NCBI GenBank assembly: GCA_000434835.1
Contig: FR881485.1
Location: forward strand, 2,291 to 34,347
DNA from: Clostridium sp. CAG:594
Lineage (GTDB): Bacteria; Bacillota_I; Bacilli_A; RF39; UBA660
Direction of reading: 5' to 3'
Length of the DNA: 32,057 bases
Every line of letters begins with the position of its first letter. Position 1 is the first letter of the stretch. The notes below the pieces were generated by a model. That model was not told the DNA's origin and did no database searches. It saw only the letters and a program-made list of their open reading frames with translations. The position numbers were made by a program, and so were the translations under genes. Positions 1 to 7,395 of this stretch are shown in pieces.

Positions 1-160
1 CATATAAATCATCTAAATTAATTTCACGGGTTACATTTTCGGGATCTTCGATTAATTCTTCATCATTATCCAAAACTTCCTCTTCGGAATCAAAAACTTC
101 TGTTTTAGTCTCATCAAAGTTTTCTTCTTTTTTTACGTCGTCTTTATTTTTTTCTTCCAT
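1..160 (-). CDS. Acidic protein, N-terminal part (cut by window edge)
   Basis: Only the first 53 codons are present. The ATG lies 11 bases after a strong AGGAGGG ribosome site, which fixes the start. The visible part is almost entirely charged: a Lys/Glu/Asp-rich stretch with clusters such as DSEEEV and DNDEEL, and no membrane segment or signal peptide so far. Such acidic, disordered N-termini often precede a folded or membrane domain, but that domain would lie outside the window. A possible extended -10 (TGTTATTAT, complement of 183-191) sits upstream. It lies downstream of psd on the same strand with no clear terminator between, so co-transcription is possible. Function unknown. Confidence 0.75.
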   Translation of the reverse strand, partial: MEEKNKDDVKKEENFDETKTEVFDSEEEVLDNDEELIEDPENVTREINLDDLY

Positions 161-213
161 CTAAATCCCTCCTTATATTAATATAATAACATAATATTTT
201 TAATTAAAAAACA

Positions 214-1059
214 CTATTTCTTTTTTTCGCCAATTTTTTCTCCATATTTTACATATGTTTCAAAACCATTTAATGAATTGTTTATTATTTCTTCATCTAA
301 AGCAATTTTATCTTTTTCAAATAGTAGTACAATAGTTGAGCCTCCATATTCAAAATAGCCTTTTTCTTCTCCTTTTTTTATCTTTCCAGTTGTTATTATA
401 TTTTTAATTTTGCCAACTAAAAGAGCTCCTACTTCTACATATGTAACAAGCCCCATATCATTTGTTTTAATAGAAGTACATTCTCTTGTATTTTCCTTAA
501 ATACTTCGTAATTTTTATACGCTACCGGATTAACTGAATGAAACATTCCTTTAATCTTATAATTAGAAGTAATTACACCATCACATATAAACATATATCT
601 ATGATAATCATCAGGTGATAATCTAAAAATAAGTGCTATGCCATCTTTATATTTTTTAGCTAAAGATTCATTCTTTAATATACTATTTATAGTATACGTA
701 CTATTTTTTATATTAAAAGTAGTATTTTTATCAATTTTTAAGTAAGTTAGTTTTGAATCACAAGGAGATAGTAAATAATTATTAGATTTAGGTATTGGTC
801 TTTTATTCTTTTTTATTTTTCTTGTAAAAAAGTCATTAAAACTATCAAATTTATCTTTTTCATAAATACTTAAATCAATGTTATTTTTCTTAACAAATGA
901 ACTTATCATAATCTTTGATAAAGATGAATCCATAAACTTTCCAGATAGATGCGATACAAATTTACTTTTTACTAGCGGTTTTAAAATAATTCTTCCTAAA
1001 TAAGTATTATATAAAAAGGATAACCCAATATTTGGATTACCTTTATAAACTTTTCTCAT
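214..1059 (-). CDS. psd: Phosphatidylserine decarboxylase proenzyme
   Basis: Decarboxylates phosphatidylserine to phosphatidylethanolamine at the membrane. The 281-residue protein has the family features: RLSPDDYHRYM with its conserved His in mid-protein, HSVNPVA after it, and a C-terminal GGST at about 239-242. Family knowledge says the chain is cut before this serine (Ser241), which becomes the pyruvoyl cofactor of a roughly 41-residue small subunit. The usual motif is LGST, so the first Gly is a mild variation. The ATG overlaps the pssA stop by one base (TAATG), so translation is probably coupled. An in-frame start 22 codons earlier lies inside pssA and is unlikely. pssA supplies the substrate. 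Confidence 0.93.
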   Translation of the reverse strand: MRKVYKGNPNIGLSFLYNTYLGRIILKPLVKSKFVSHLSGKFMDSSLSKIMISSFVKKNNIDLSIYEKDKFDSFNDFFTRKIKKNKRPIPKSNNYLLSPCDSKLTYLKIDKNTTFNIKNSTYTINSILKNESLAKKYKDGIALIFRLSPDDYHRYMFICDGVITSNYKIKGMFHSVNPVAYKNYEVFKENTRECTSIKTNDMGLVTYVEVGALLVGKIKNIITTGKIKKGEEKGYFEYGGSTIVLLFEKDKIALDEEIINNSLNGFETYVKYGEKIGEKKK

Positions 1060-1691
1060 TATCTCATTGCTGCTGATATGATAGCTATTTCTATTACCGC
1101 TAAAATAGAACAGATAACATACCAAATGCCAGTAGGCTTTTTGATTTTAATATTAAGTACAAATAGTATTGCTGTCATAAGCATAACAAGTGGATATGCC
1201 TTTAAAAATACACTTGGATGCATAAAGATATTTAAATTATACGTAAATGGTAAAATAATTGCAATACTTGTAACTGGAAGTCCAAAATAATATGATACCT
1301 TCTCTTTTTTCTTTTTGTTAAATACTGTTTTTTCTTCTGCTAAAACGTTAAAGTAAGCAAGTCTTATAACAGCTGCTAGACCATATATAATGTATATTAC
1401 CGTATTTAACTTACTAGTAAATCCCATACAAATACCAAGAACTATTGGAAAAACTCCAAAAGATACGGTATCAACAAGTGAATCTATTTGAATCCCAAAT
1501 TTCTTTTCCGTTTCACTTCTTTTGCAAGCTCTTGCAACAGTTCCGTCAAACATATCACAAACTCCTGCCAAAATTAGACACATAACAGCAGCTGGAATAT
1601 GTCCTAAAAATGCAAGTACCATTCCCGTTACTGAAAATGCAAGTCCTATATAAGTAAGTAAGACTGATGCGCCATAAAATCCTATAAACAT
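1059..1691 (-). CDS. pssA: CDP-diacylglycerol--serine O-phosphatidyltransferase
   Basis: Makes phosphatidylserine from CDP-diacylglycerol and L-serine in the membrane. The CDP-alcohol phosphatidyltransferase signature is intact: Asp46, Asp49-Gly50, Ala53-Arg54, Gly66, Asp70 and Asp74, with an 11-residue Arg-to-Gly spacer like that of many Firmicutes enzymes. The rest is mostly hydrophobic, with about six membrane segments, and the length of 210 is normal. An AAAGGAG site about 9 bases before the ATG supports the start. It is followed at once by psd, so the pair converts serine to phosphatidylethanolamine. It is separated from lysS by a hairpin and has its own possible extended -10 promoter. 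Confidence 0.93.
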   Translation of the reverse strand: MFIGFYGASVLLTYIGLAFSVTGMVLAFLGHIPAAVMCLILAGVCDMFDGTVARACKRSETEKKFGIQIDSLVDTVSFGVFPIVLGICMGFTSKLNTVIYIIYGLAAVIRLAYFNVLAEEKTVFNKKKKEKVSYYFGLPVTSIAIILPFTYNLNIFMHPSVFLKAYPLVMLMTAILFVLNIKIKKPTGIWYVICSILAVIEIAIISAAMR

Positions 1692-1726
1692 AATTAATAC
1701 TCCTTTACTATTTCATAACATTACAT

Positions 1727-1735
1727 ATTGTACCA
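1727..1735 (-). promoter_or_regulatory. Extended -10 promoter for pssA-psd
   Basis: Read on the minus strand this is TGGTACAAT, an extended -10, about 36 bases before the pssA ATG and just after the lysS hairpin. No good -35 is seen. Confidence 0.4.
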
Positions 1736-1756
1736 TAAATATATTTTTAAATAAAG

Positions 1757-1782
1757 AAAAAGAAGAACTAATCTTCTTTTTT
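1757..1782 (-). terminator. Hairpin at the end of lysS
   Basis: A ten-base-pair AT-rich stem (AAAAGAAGA pairing with TCTTCTTTT plus flanks) with a five-base loop that contains the lysS stop codon. The 3' arm is itself T-rich and more T follows. The stem is weak in GC, so termination may be incomplete. Confidence 0.5.
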
Positions 1783-3264
1783 CTCATTTGGATTTGCAAT
1801 TTCTGGTTTCATAAGTGGGAATAATACAACGTCCCTAATAGATGGTTGATTATAAATAATCATCATTAATCTATCTATTCCAAAACCTAAACCTGAAATA
1901 GGTGGCATACCTTGTTCCATTGCAAGCATAAAGTTTTCATCTAAATCCATTGTCTCATCGTCACCTTGTGCTTTAGCTTTTAATTGGTCTTCAAAAGTTT
2001 TTCTTTGAGTAATTGGATTAACTAACTCAGAGTATGCTTTACAAAGCTCACTGCCGCATGCTACTACTTGGAATACATCAATTATCCTATCATCTTTATC
2101 ATTTCTTCTAGCAAGAGGAATAAGCATAGATGGATAATTATACATGATGGTAGGTTGAACAATTCCTTCACGAATTTTCTTTTTATATACAAAGTCTACT
2201 ATTTGACTTACTGATTTATATTCTTCTAATTCTTCATATGTAAATAAACCTTTTTCTACGATTTTATCTTTTAATTCTTTAGGATCTTCTACTTCTAGGA
2301 AGTCAAAACCAAATATCTTTCTCATTTCTTCAACATAGTTTATCTTATCCCAAGAATCTTTACCAAAGTCAAGTGTTACACCTTGGTATTCTATCTTTGT
2401 AGTACCAACTAATTCCATTAATAGTGATTTAATAAACTTTTGATAAAACTTTACGTTATCTTCAAAATTCCAGTATGATGCATACCATTCTACCTGAGTA
2501 AACTCTTGTAAGTGCTGAGTGTCCATTCCTTCGTTTCTAAAACATTTAGCAATTTCGTAAACTCTATCGTATCCTGCTGCAACACACTGTTTTAGGTATG
2601 TTTCTGGTGCAATTCTTAAGTTACAATCAATATCTAGTGCGTTATGGTGAGTATAAAATGGTTTTGCAGCCGCTCCGCAAACAGCAGTTTGAAGTATTGG
2701 TGTTTCAACTTCTAAAAATCCATTTTCTCCTAAGAATTTATGAATAAAAGCATATAGCTTACTTCTTCCTAAAAATACCTGTCTTGATTCTTCATTAGAT
2801 ATTAAATCAACATATCTTTGACGATATTTAAGTTCAGTATCATTAAGTCCATGGAACTTATCTGGAAGTGGTCTTAACGCTTTACCTAAAAACTCAAAGC
2901 TATTTACTCTTAAAGTTTTTTCTCCAGTTTGAGTTGTGAATATCTCACCTTCTGCACCAATAAAGTCTCCGGTGTCTATTTGCTTTTTAAAGAAAGCATA
3001 ATTATCTTCACCAACAATATCTATTCTAAGTTCTAACTGTATTGAACCTTCCAAATCTCTTATACGGATAAAACTTAATTTACCCATCTTTCTCATAAAT
3101 ACTATTCTACCGGCTAATCTAACGTTTTTTTCTCCGTCTTCTAAATTTCTAGCATCTTTAAGTGAATGAGTTTTTTCATATTTGTCTGGATAAGGATTGC
3201 ATACCTTTTTAATTTCTTCTAATTTTTCTCTTCTAACTATTTCTTGTTCTGTTAATTCTCTCAA
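1768..3264 (-). CDS. lysS: Lysyl-tRNA synthetase, class II (divergent)
   Basis: Charges tRNA-Lys with lysine using ATP. The 498 residues show the class II LysRS order: an N-terminal OB-fold anticodon-binding domain (about 45-125, with RIRDLEGSIQLEL), then GAAAKPFYTHHNALD, motif 2 FRNEG (242-246) and motif 3 GLGFGIDRL near the C-terminus. Motif 2 departs from the usual bacterial text: HLQEFTQVEWYASY stands where HNPEFTMMELYxAY is typical. The start is TTG (complement of 3262-3264), supported by GGGAGGAAG six bases upstream and no nearby ATG. It has its own extended -10 promoter. The divergence is inside a conserved scaffold and does not put the family in doubt. Confidence 0.95.
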   Translation of the reverse strand: MRELTEQEIVRREKLEEIKKVCNPYPDKYEKTHSLKDARNLEDGEKNVRLAGRIVFMRKMGKLSFIRIRDLEGSIQLELRIDIVGEDNYAFFKKQIDTGDFIGAEGEIFTTQTGEKTLRVNSFEFLGKALRPLPDKFHGLNDTELKYRQRYVDLISNEESRQVFLGRSKLYAFIHKFLGENGFLEVETPILQTAVCGAAAKPFYTHHNALDIDCNLRIAPETYLKQCVAAGYDRVYEIAKCFRNEGMDTQHLQEFTQVEWYASYWNFEDNVKFYQKFIKSLLMELVGTTKIEYQGVTLDFGKDSWDKINYVEEMRKIFGFDFLEVEDPKELKDKIVEKGLFTYEELEEYKSVSQIVDFVYKKKIREGIVQPTIMYNYPSMLIPLARRNDKDDRIIDVFQVVACGSELCKAYSELVNPITQRKTFEDQLKAKAQGDDETMDLDENFMLAMEQGMPPISGLGFGIDRLMMIIYNQPSIRDVVLFPLMKPEIANPNEKKED

Positions 3265-3289
3265 GTTAACTTCCTCCCTTGCTCTTGAT

Positions 3290-3298
3290 ATTATATCA
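3290..3298 (-). promoter_or_regulatory. Extended -10 promoter for lysS
   Basis: The minus strand reads TGATATAAT, 26 bases before the TTG start of lysS. No convincing -35. The gap to the next gene is only 56 bases, too short for a T-box leader. Confidence 0.45.
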
Positions 3299-3320
3299 TA
3301 CTTTTTATCTTTTTTATATT

Positions 3321-3556
3321 TTATTTAGTTGTCGTACACTTATATCCTTCTTTTTCTAAATTAGCTTTTAATGTTTTATAAGTCATATCACGGCTTATCT
3401 TAAAGTAACTAAGCGGCATAGCTTCTTGATTTATCTTTTCTATTTCATCATAATTAAATAAAGTAAAGTCTAGATAACCATTTACTTTTACATAATTATC
3501 GCTAGTTTCATAGGTATAAGTAAAGCCTGGCATACCATTAGAATTTATAATCGCTC
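3321..3556 (-). pseudogene. C-terminal fragment of the frameshifted acidic membrane protein
   Basis: This stretch continues the extracellular domain of the gene at 3557-4471 in another frame. If one copy of the 20-bp duplication at 3553-3592 is removed, the reading frame runs through: ...SDDKLRA joins IINSNGMPGFTYTYE. The restored gene would be 376 codons plus a stop. The separate open frame here (70 codons from an internal ATG at 3533) has no ribosome site, so it is probably not translated alone. The final residues (LEKEGYKCTTTK) look like a normal end. It is a remnant, or a phase-off tail, of its neighbour. Confidence 0.8.
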
Positions 3557-3592
3557 TTAACTTATCATCACTGCTCTTAACTTATCATCACT
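3553..3592. repeat. Exact 20-bp tandem duplication, two copies
   Basis: GCTCTTAACTTATCATCACT occurs twice back to back (3553-3572 and 3573-3592). The length is not a multiple of three, so it shifts the frame of the membrane protein gene and creates a stop (3557-3559) inside the first copy. Confidence 0.95.
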
Positions 3593-4471
3593 TACGTACT
3601 TAATTTGTTCTTGATATTCGCTATTTAAAGCAGTATATGTATAAGTACTTTCTACGTAATTTATCTTGTTTTTCTTATAAGTTATTTTGTATTCATCAGT
3701 ATATTTATAACCTGTATCTTCAGCCGTTGATGTACATAATTCTTTTTTTTCTATTCCAAATACAAAGTTAACTAATATAAATACCACTATAAGGCCAAGT
3801 ACCATGCCAAGCGCTATATATATAATTATTTTTTTATTAAATGATTTATCATCTTTTATAGTATTTGTACTTGTTAAAACATCATTGCTAGATGATGCTT
3901 CATTATTTTCTATTGTTAAATTATTTTCTGGATAACTAGCATTTAAGTTAGTGTTTATTTGATTATTAAAATCATAATTATTATGGTTTATAGCCTCGTT
4001 ATTACTAATATTAAGTCTTTCTTCATTACTATCTAAAGACTCATAAGATTTATCAGTGACAGAGTCTAACGTGGGTATATTTATACCATTCTCATTATAA
4101 TTAATCTCGCTAGTGCTATCATTCTTGATATCACCATTATTACTTGTACTACCCATAATATTAAAGTTGTCTGCGTGAAAAAGCGGTTTTACTAATTCTT
4201 CATTATAATTATTTTCTCTTGCCTCATTTAAATTACTATTATCAGTACTAACTTTAAAATCATTTCTTTGAAATGGATCTTCTACACTTTCTGCGTTAGT
4301 TTCTGGTATTTGATTTATATTACCTGATGGAGTGCTAACATTAAAACTATCTTCACTAAATAATGGTTTTTCTTTTGACGTATCATTTTTATTTGTATCA
4401 TCAATTTCAATAAAATCTGTTCCAAATATATCATCTAATGCATTTTCTACCGTTTTATCTTTATTATCCAT
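3557..4471 (-). CDS. Acidic single-pass membrane protein, truncated by a 20-bp duplication
   Basis: The product as read is 304 residues. Residues 1-210 are Asn/Asp/Glu/Ser-rich and probably disordered. Within them a short motif recurs about every 30 residues: KPLFSEDSFNVST (36-48), DPFQRNDFKVST (65-76) and KPLFHADNFNIMG (95-107). One membrane helix spans about 214-239. After it, starting near Cys246, an outward domain carries KNKINYVESTYTYT; this faintly resembles DUF1307/YehR-type lipoproteins, at low confidence. The domain is cut by the frameshift at 3553-3592. The ATG at 4471 is preceded by AAGGGG; an earlier in-frame ATG at 4495 lies upstream of that site. It has a good promoter. Function unknown. 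Confidence 0.75.
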   Translation of the reverse strand: MDNKDKTVENALDDIFGTDFIEIDDTNKNDTSKEKPLFSEDSFNVSTPSGNINQIPETNAESVEDPFQRNDFKVSTDNSNLNEARENNYNEELVKPLFHADNFNIMGSTSNNGDIKNDSTSEINYNENGINIPTLDSVTDKSYESLDSNEERLNISNNEAINHNNYDFNNQINTNLNASYPENNLTIENNEASSSNDVLTSTNTIKDDKSFNKKIIIYIALGMVLGLIVVFILVNFVFGIEKKELCTSTAEDTGYKYTDEYKITYKKNKINYVESTYTYTALNSEYQEQIKYVSDDKLRAVMIS

Positions 4472-4497
4472 TATTGCCCCTTCTTTCAACATCAATA

Positions 4498-4526
4498 ATT
4501 ATAACATAATAGTCTTAAATTAACAA
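4498..4526 (-). promoter_or_regulatory. Promoter of the acidic membrane protein gene
   Basis: The minus strand reads TTGTTA-N17-TATAAT, with TG one base before the -10. It lies about 27 bases upstream of the ATG at 4471. Confidence 0.65.
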
Positions 4527-4542
4527 TGAAGATAATTTTTAA

Positions 4543-4570
4543 TATAAAAAAAGCAATAATTTCTATTGCT
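4543..4570 (-). terminator. Terminator of the YetF-like gene
   Basis: On the minus strand AGCAATA and TATTGCT form a seven-pair stem with a five-base loop, followed by seven T. The stop codon of the upstream gene lies in the hairpin. Confidence 0.75.
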
Positions 4571-5204
4571 CTTCATTTTTTCTAATTATGTATAATTCAT
4601 TATTTTTAGTAAAAGCATAAAAAACGTCAGTGGCACTTATGTTTTTTTCTATTAAGGTGTTAAGAAGCCATGTTTTTGTTTTACCAATTACATATAAATT
4701 TTCAAACTCTACTTTTCCGTCTAATATTATTGGAAGTGGGTATGTTTTTTTATCTTTATCATCTTTCTTAAATACGGATAGTTTTCCGTTCGTTTCTAAT
4801 ATCGCATAATCTACCTCATCTAAACTTCGTACGTCTTTTTCTCTTAATTGAAGCAAAAGATCATCCAACGTATATCTTTGTTCTACCATGTTTTTAAAAT
4901 TAACGATTCCTTTTTTTATTATGATAACGGGCTTTCCATCAACAAAATTTCTAAATTTTGCGCTTTTTAAAGATATTTTTGCAATTACTATCTGAAGCAA
5001 GACAAGAATAATAACGGGAACTAAGTTGATTAAAAATCCATCTTTATGTTCTAATGCAAGTGCTACTAATTCCGCTATTAGAATAAACACAACAAGATCA
5101 AAAGTACCTAATTGTCCTACTTCCCTTTTTCCCATAACTCTAAATATTATTGCTACTAAAATGTATATAAAAAGAGTTTTAAATATAACAATCATCAAGT
5201 TCAT
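4563..5204 (-). CDS. DUF421 (YetF/YrbG-like) membrane protein
   Basis: A 213-residue protein of the DUF421 family, recognised from the GKREVGQLGTFDLVVFILIAELVALAL text at about 25-51. Three hydrophobic segments (about 5-24, 35-52, 58-78) are followed by a cytosolic part that includes VDGKPVIIIKKG (88-99), MVEQRYTLDDLLLQLREKDV and EVDYAILETNGKLSVF. The molecular role of the family is poorly known; several Bacillus members are linked to sporulation or stress. The ATG follows GGTGAT at short spacing; a second ATG three codons later is possible. It is divergent from the gene at 5277 and ends in a hairpin. Family assignment is firm, function is not. Confidence 0.88.
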   Translation of the reverse strand: MNLMIVIFKTLFIYILVAIIFRVMGKREVGQLGTFDLVVFILIAELVALALEHKDGFLINLVPVIILVLLQIVIAKISLKSAKFRNFVDGKPVIIIKKGIVNFKNMVEQRYTLDDLLLQLREKDVRSLDEVDYAILETNGKLSVFKKDDKDKKTYPLPIILDGKVEFENLYVIGKTKTWLLNTLIEKNISATDVFYAFTKNNELYIIRKNEEQ

Positions 5205-5276
5205 TTTATCACCATTAGTATTATGTTTTAAATCATATTTTTATATACAAATAATATAATTAATTAGAGGTGGAAT

Positions 5277-5642
5277 ATGAAAAATAAGATATTTCCTTTT
5301 ATTTATGGTATAGGAATTATATTAATAGGAGCTCTTTTAACTAGTATATTATATTATTTTAACGTAACAACAGACAAGTTAAACTCTATATTTTTATACT
5401 CAGTTAGTATATTATCATTTTTTGTAGGTTCCTTAAAATTAGGTAAAGAATTAAAATACAAAGGCCTTGTAACCGGACTTATATACTTTGCTATTTTATT
5501 TATCTTTATGGTATTTTTATCAAACGTTATATTTAATGAGAGTTTTTCTATAAAAAACGTAATTTATTACTTGGTATTACTTATATTTAGCATATTAGGA
5601 GGAGTTATTGGTAAAAATATGAAAGAAGAAATAGACGCTTAA
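5277..5642 (+). CDS. TIGR04086-family membrane protein
   Basis: A 121-residue protein with four membrane segments (about 5-27, 36-53, 62-83, 93-113) and short charged loops. It matches my memory of the TIGR04086/YrzE-type putative membrane proteins, which in Firmicutes often sit beside tgt, queA and yajC, as here. The start is clear: AGAGGTGG lies five bases before the ATG. It is one of only two protein genes on the plus strand, divergent from the DUF421 gene and convergent with tgt, and shares a hairpin terminator with tgt. No enzymatic motif is seen and the role is unknown. Confidence 0.8.
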   Translation: MKNKIFPFIYGIGIILIGALLTSILYYFNVTTDKLNSIFLYSVSILSFFVGSLKLGKELKYKGLVTGLIYFAILFIFMVFLSNVIFNESFSIKNVIYYLVLLIFSILGGVIGKNMKEEIDA

Positions 5643-5666
5643 ATAAACGTCTATTTTTGTTTTTTA
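5629..5666. terminator. Bidirectional terminator between TIGR04086 gene and tgt
   Basis: AAATAGACG (5629-5637) pairs with CGTCTATTT (5648-5656) around a ten-base loop. TTTTTGTTTTTT follows on the plus strand. The tgt stop codon lies in the right arm, so the hairpin may serve both convergent genes; the plus-strand tail is the better one. Confidence 0.8.
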
Positions 5667-6772
5667 TACTTACTTATAAATTCTTCTTTATACTCATCAA
5701 AACAGTCATTTCTAATAGCTTCTCTTATCTCTTCCATTTCCTTAATTAAAAATCTAATATTATGAATTGATAAAAGTCTTCCGCCATTTACTTCACCAGA
5801 CGTTATTAAATGTCTAACGTAAGCTTTTGTAAAGTTCTTACATGTATAACAGTCACAAGTATCTTCAATTGGAGTAAAATCCTCTTTATATTTAGCATTT
5901 TTAATATTAATACGGCCATTTCTTGTAAAGCAATTTCCATGTCTTGCAAGACGAGTTGGAAGTACGCAGTCAAACATATCTATACCACGGGATACTCCCT
6001 CAAGTAAATCTATTGGTTCACCAACACCCATTAAGTACCTAGGTTTATCTTTCGGTAAATAAAGTGTTGCATCAGAAATCATTTTATACATAACATCTTT
6101 AGGCTCTCCAACAGATGTTCCTCCTATAGAATATCCATCAAAGTCCATCTCAGCCGTTTTGATAGCACTTTTTTTTCTTTGATCTTCAAACTCACCACCT
6201 TGAACGATACCAAATAAAGATTGATTAGGATTATTAAAGACATCTTTACCTCTTTTAGCCCAACGAAGAGTTCTTTCTACTGATTTTTCAACATAATTTC
6301 TAGTTGCTGGATAAGGTATGCATTCATCAAAACTCATTGCTATATCAGAGTCTAATTTATTTTGAATTTGAATTGATTTTTCCGGAGTTAAAAATAAGTT
6401 TTTACCATCTATGTGACTTTTGAACTTAACTCCCTCTTCGGATATATCTTTAGGTTTTGCAAGTGAAAACACCTGAAATCCACCTGAATCAGTAAGAGTT
6501 GGTCCATCGTAATTCATAAACTTATTAAGGCCTCCTGCTTTTTTTACGATATCCTCACCAGGTCTTAGCCATAAATGATATGTATTAGAAAGAACAACCG
6601 CAGAACCACAAGCCTTTAACTCTTCCGGCATCAACGTTTTTACGTTTGCAAGCGTTCCAACTGGCATGAATAGTGGTGTTTCATAATCACCATGGTTAGT
6701 ATGTAATATGCCCAATCTTACGTTTTCATCATCCTTATTATTTTTTATTAATTCATATTTAATTTTTCCCAT
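5651..6772 (-). CDS. tgt: tRNA-guanine transglycosylase
   Basis: Exchanges G34 of GUN-anticodon tRNAs (Tyr, His, Asn, Asp) for preQ1, the first tRNA-level step of queuosine synthesis. In the 373-residue protein Asp95 lies in TDSGGFQ, the base-binding VQGGEF follows at 190-195, and the probable nucleophile Asp268 is in FDCVLPTRLARHG. The zinc ligands Cys306, Cys308, Cys311 and His337 keep the CxCx2Cx25H spacing. The ATG at 6772 has GGTGAT just upstream; an in-frame start 15 codons earlier lacks such a site. It follows queA and an unknown gene on the same strand. QueA acts on its product. Confidence 0.96.
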   Translation of the reverse strand: MGKIKYELIKNNKDDENVRLGILHTNHGDYETPLFMPVGTLANVKTLMPEELKACGSAVVLSNTYHLWLRPGEDIVKKAGGLNKFMNYDGPTLTDSGGFQVFSLAKPKDISEEGVKFKSHIDGKNLFLTPEKSIQIQNKLDSDIAMSFDECIPYPATRNYVEKSVERTLRWAKRGKDVFNNPNQSLFGIVQGGEFEDQRKKSAIKTAEMDFDGYSIGGTSVGEPKDVMYKMISDATLYLPKDKPRYLMGVGEPIDLLEGVSRGIDMFDCVLPTRLARHGNCFTRNGRINIKNAKYKEDFTPIEDTCDCYTCKNFTKAYVRHLITSGEVNGGRLLSIHNIRFLIKEMEEIREAIRNDCFDEYKEEFISKYKKQK

Positions 6773-6822
6773 AAAATCACCATTTGAAATTATAACATAA
6801 TAAAAAATATTTAGCAAAAGAA

Positions 6823-7362
6823 CTAAATATTTTTCTTATAATTTCTTTTTAAAGTTTTTGATGCGCCTTTTGTTACTTCTTTAAACGTCTTACAAGTAGC
6901 ATAGATTGCCGCACTACAAACTCTTGATGCTATACCCATATAGTAATTTTGACTATCTTTACTAGTTATGTCTTTATAGCTTAATGTGTTTTCTTTCTTA
7001 TTCTTTTGAATATTTTCTTCTATGTTTAAAGTTTCTGTTAAAGTATCTAAAAAACTTATTAAATCATCTATTTTAAAGTTTTCTATTTTTTCTTTAGTTT
7101 CTAACTCTTTCATTCTTATCTTAAGCGCAATAACATCATTCATATATTTAGCTTTCATAAAACCATCAGATAATAATTCCTTTAAAAGTGATGTGTTTTT
7201 ATATAATGAAAGTAATACTTCATTTTTGTTTTCACACGAATTTTCTTCAAGCTCATGCATTGCAAAATTAGCCATTCTTAAAGCTGATTCTATTTGATCC
7301 TTGTCATAATAATCAAGTCCTGATTCTCTTCTTATGTTATATAACGTTCTTTTGTTTATCAT
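6823..7362 (-). CDS. Hypothetical helical protein between queA and tgt
   Basis: 179 residues, not recognised. The text is mostly helical and charged: residues 1-115 alternate short amphipathic runs (DQIESALRMANFAMHELEENS, IALKIRMKELETKEKIENF), then comes a polar Lys/Asn/Ser linker, and the last 45 residues hold YYMGIASRVCSAAIYATCKTFKEV, a mildly hydrophobic helix too polar to call a membrane segment, plus a basic tail (KTLKRNYKKNI). GGAGG seven bases before the ATG supports the start. It is 33 bases after queA and 50 before tgt, so it is probably co-transcribed with the queuosine genes. That says nothing certain about its role. Confidence 0.8.
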   Translation of the reverse strand: MINKRTLYNIRRESGLDYYDKDQIESALRMANFAMHELEENSCENKNEVLLSLYKNTSLLKELLSDGFMKAKYMNDVIALKIRMKELETKEKIENFKIDDLISFLDTLTETLNIEENIQKNKKENTLSYKDITSKDSQNYYMGIASRVCSAAIYATCKTFKEVTKGASKTLKRNYKKNI

Positions 7363-7395
7363 AATTATCCTCCATTTAATTTTATATAATTATTT

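Noticed and set aside
1078..1290. Plus-strand open frames inside pssA, lysS, the efflux pump and others
   Set aside because: They lie opposite well-supported genes, lack ribosome sites and encode no recognisable domains.
3265..3320. T-box or other riboswitch before lysS
   Set aside because: The gap is 56 bases and holds only an extended -10 and ribosome site. No room for a T-box.
3540..3600. Programmed ribosomal frameshift at the split membrane gene
   Set aside because: No slippery heptamer or following stem was found, and an exact 20-bp duplication explains the break fully.
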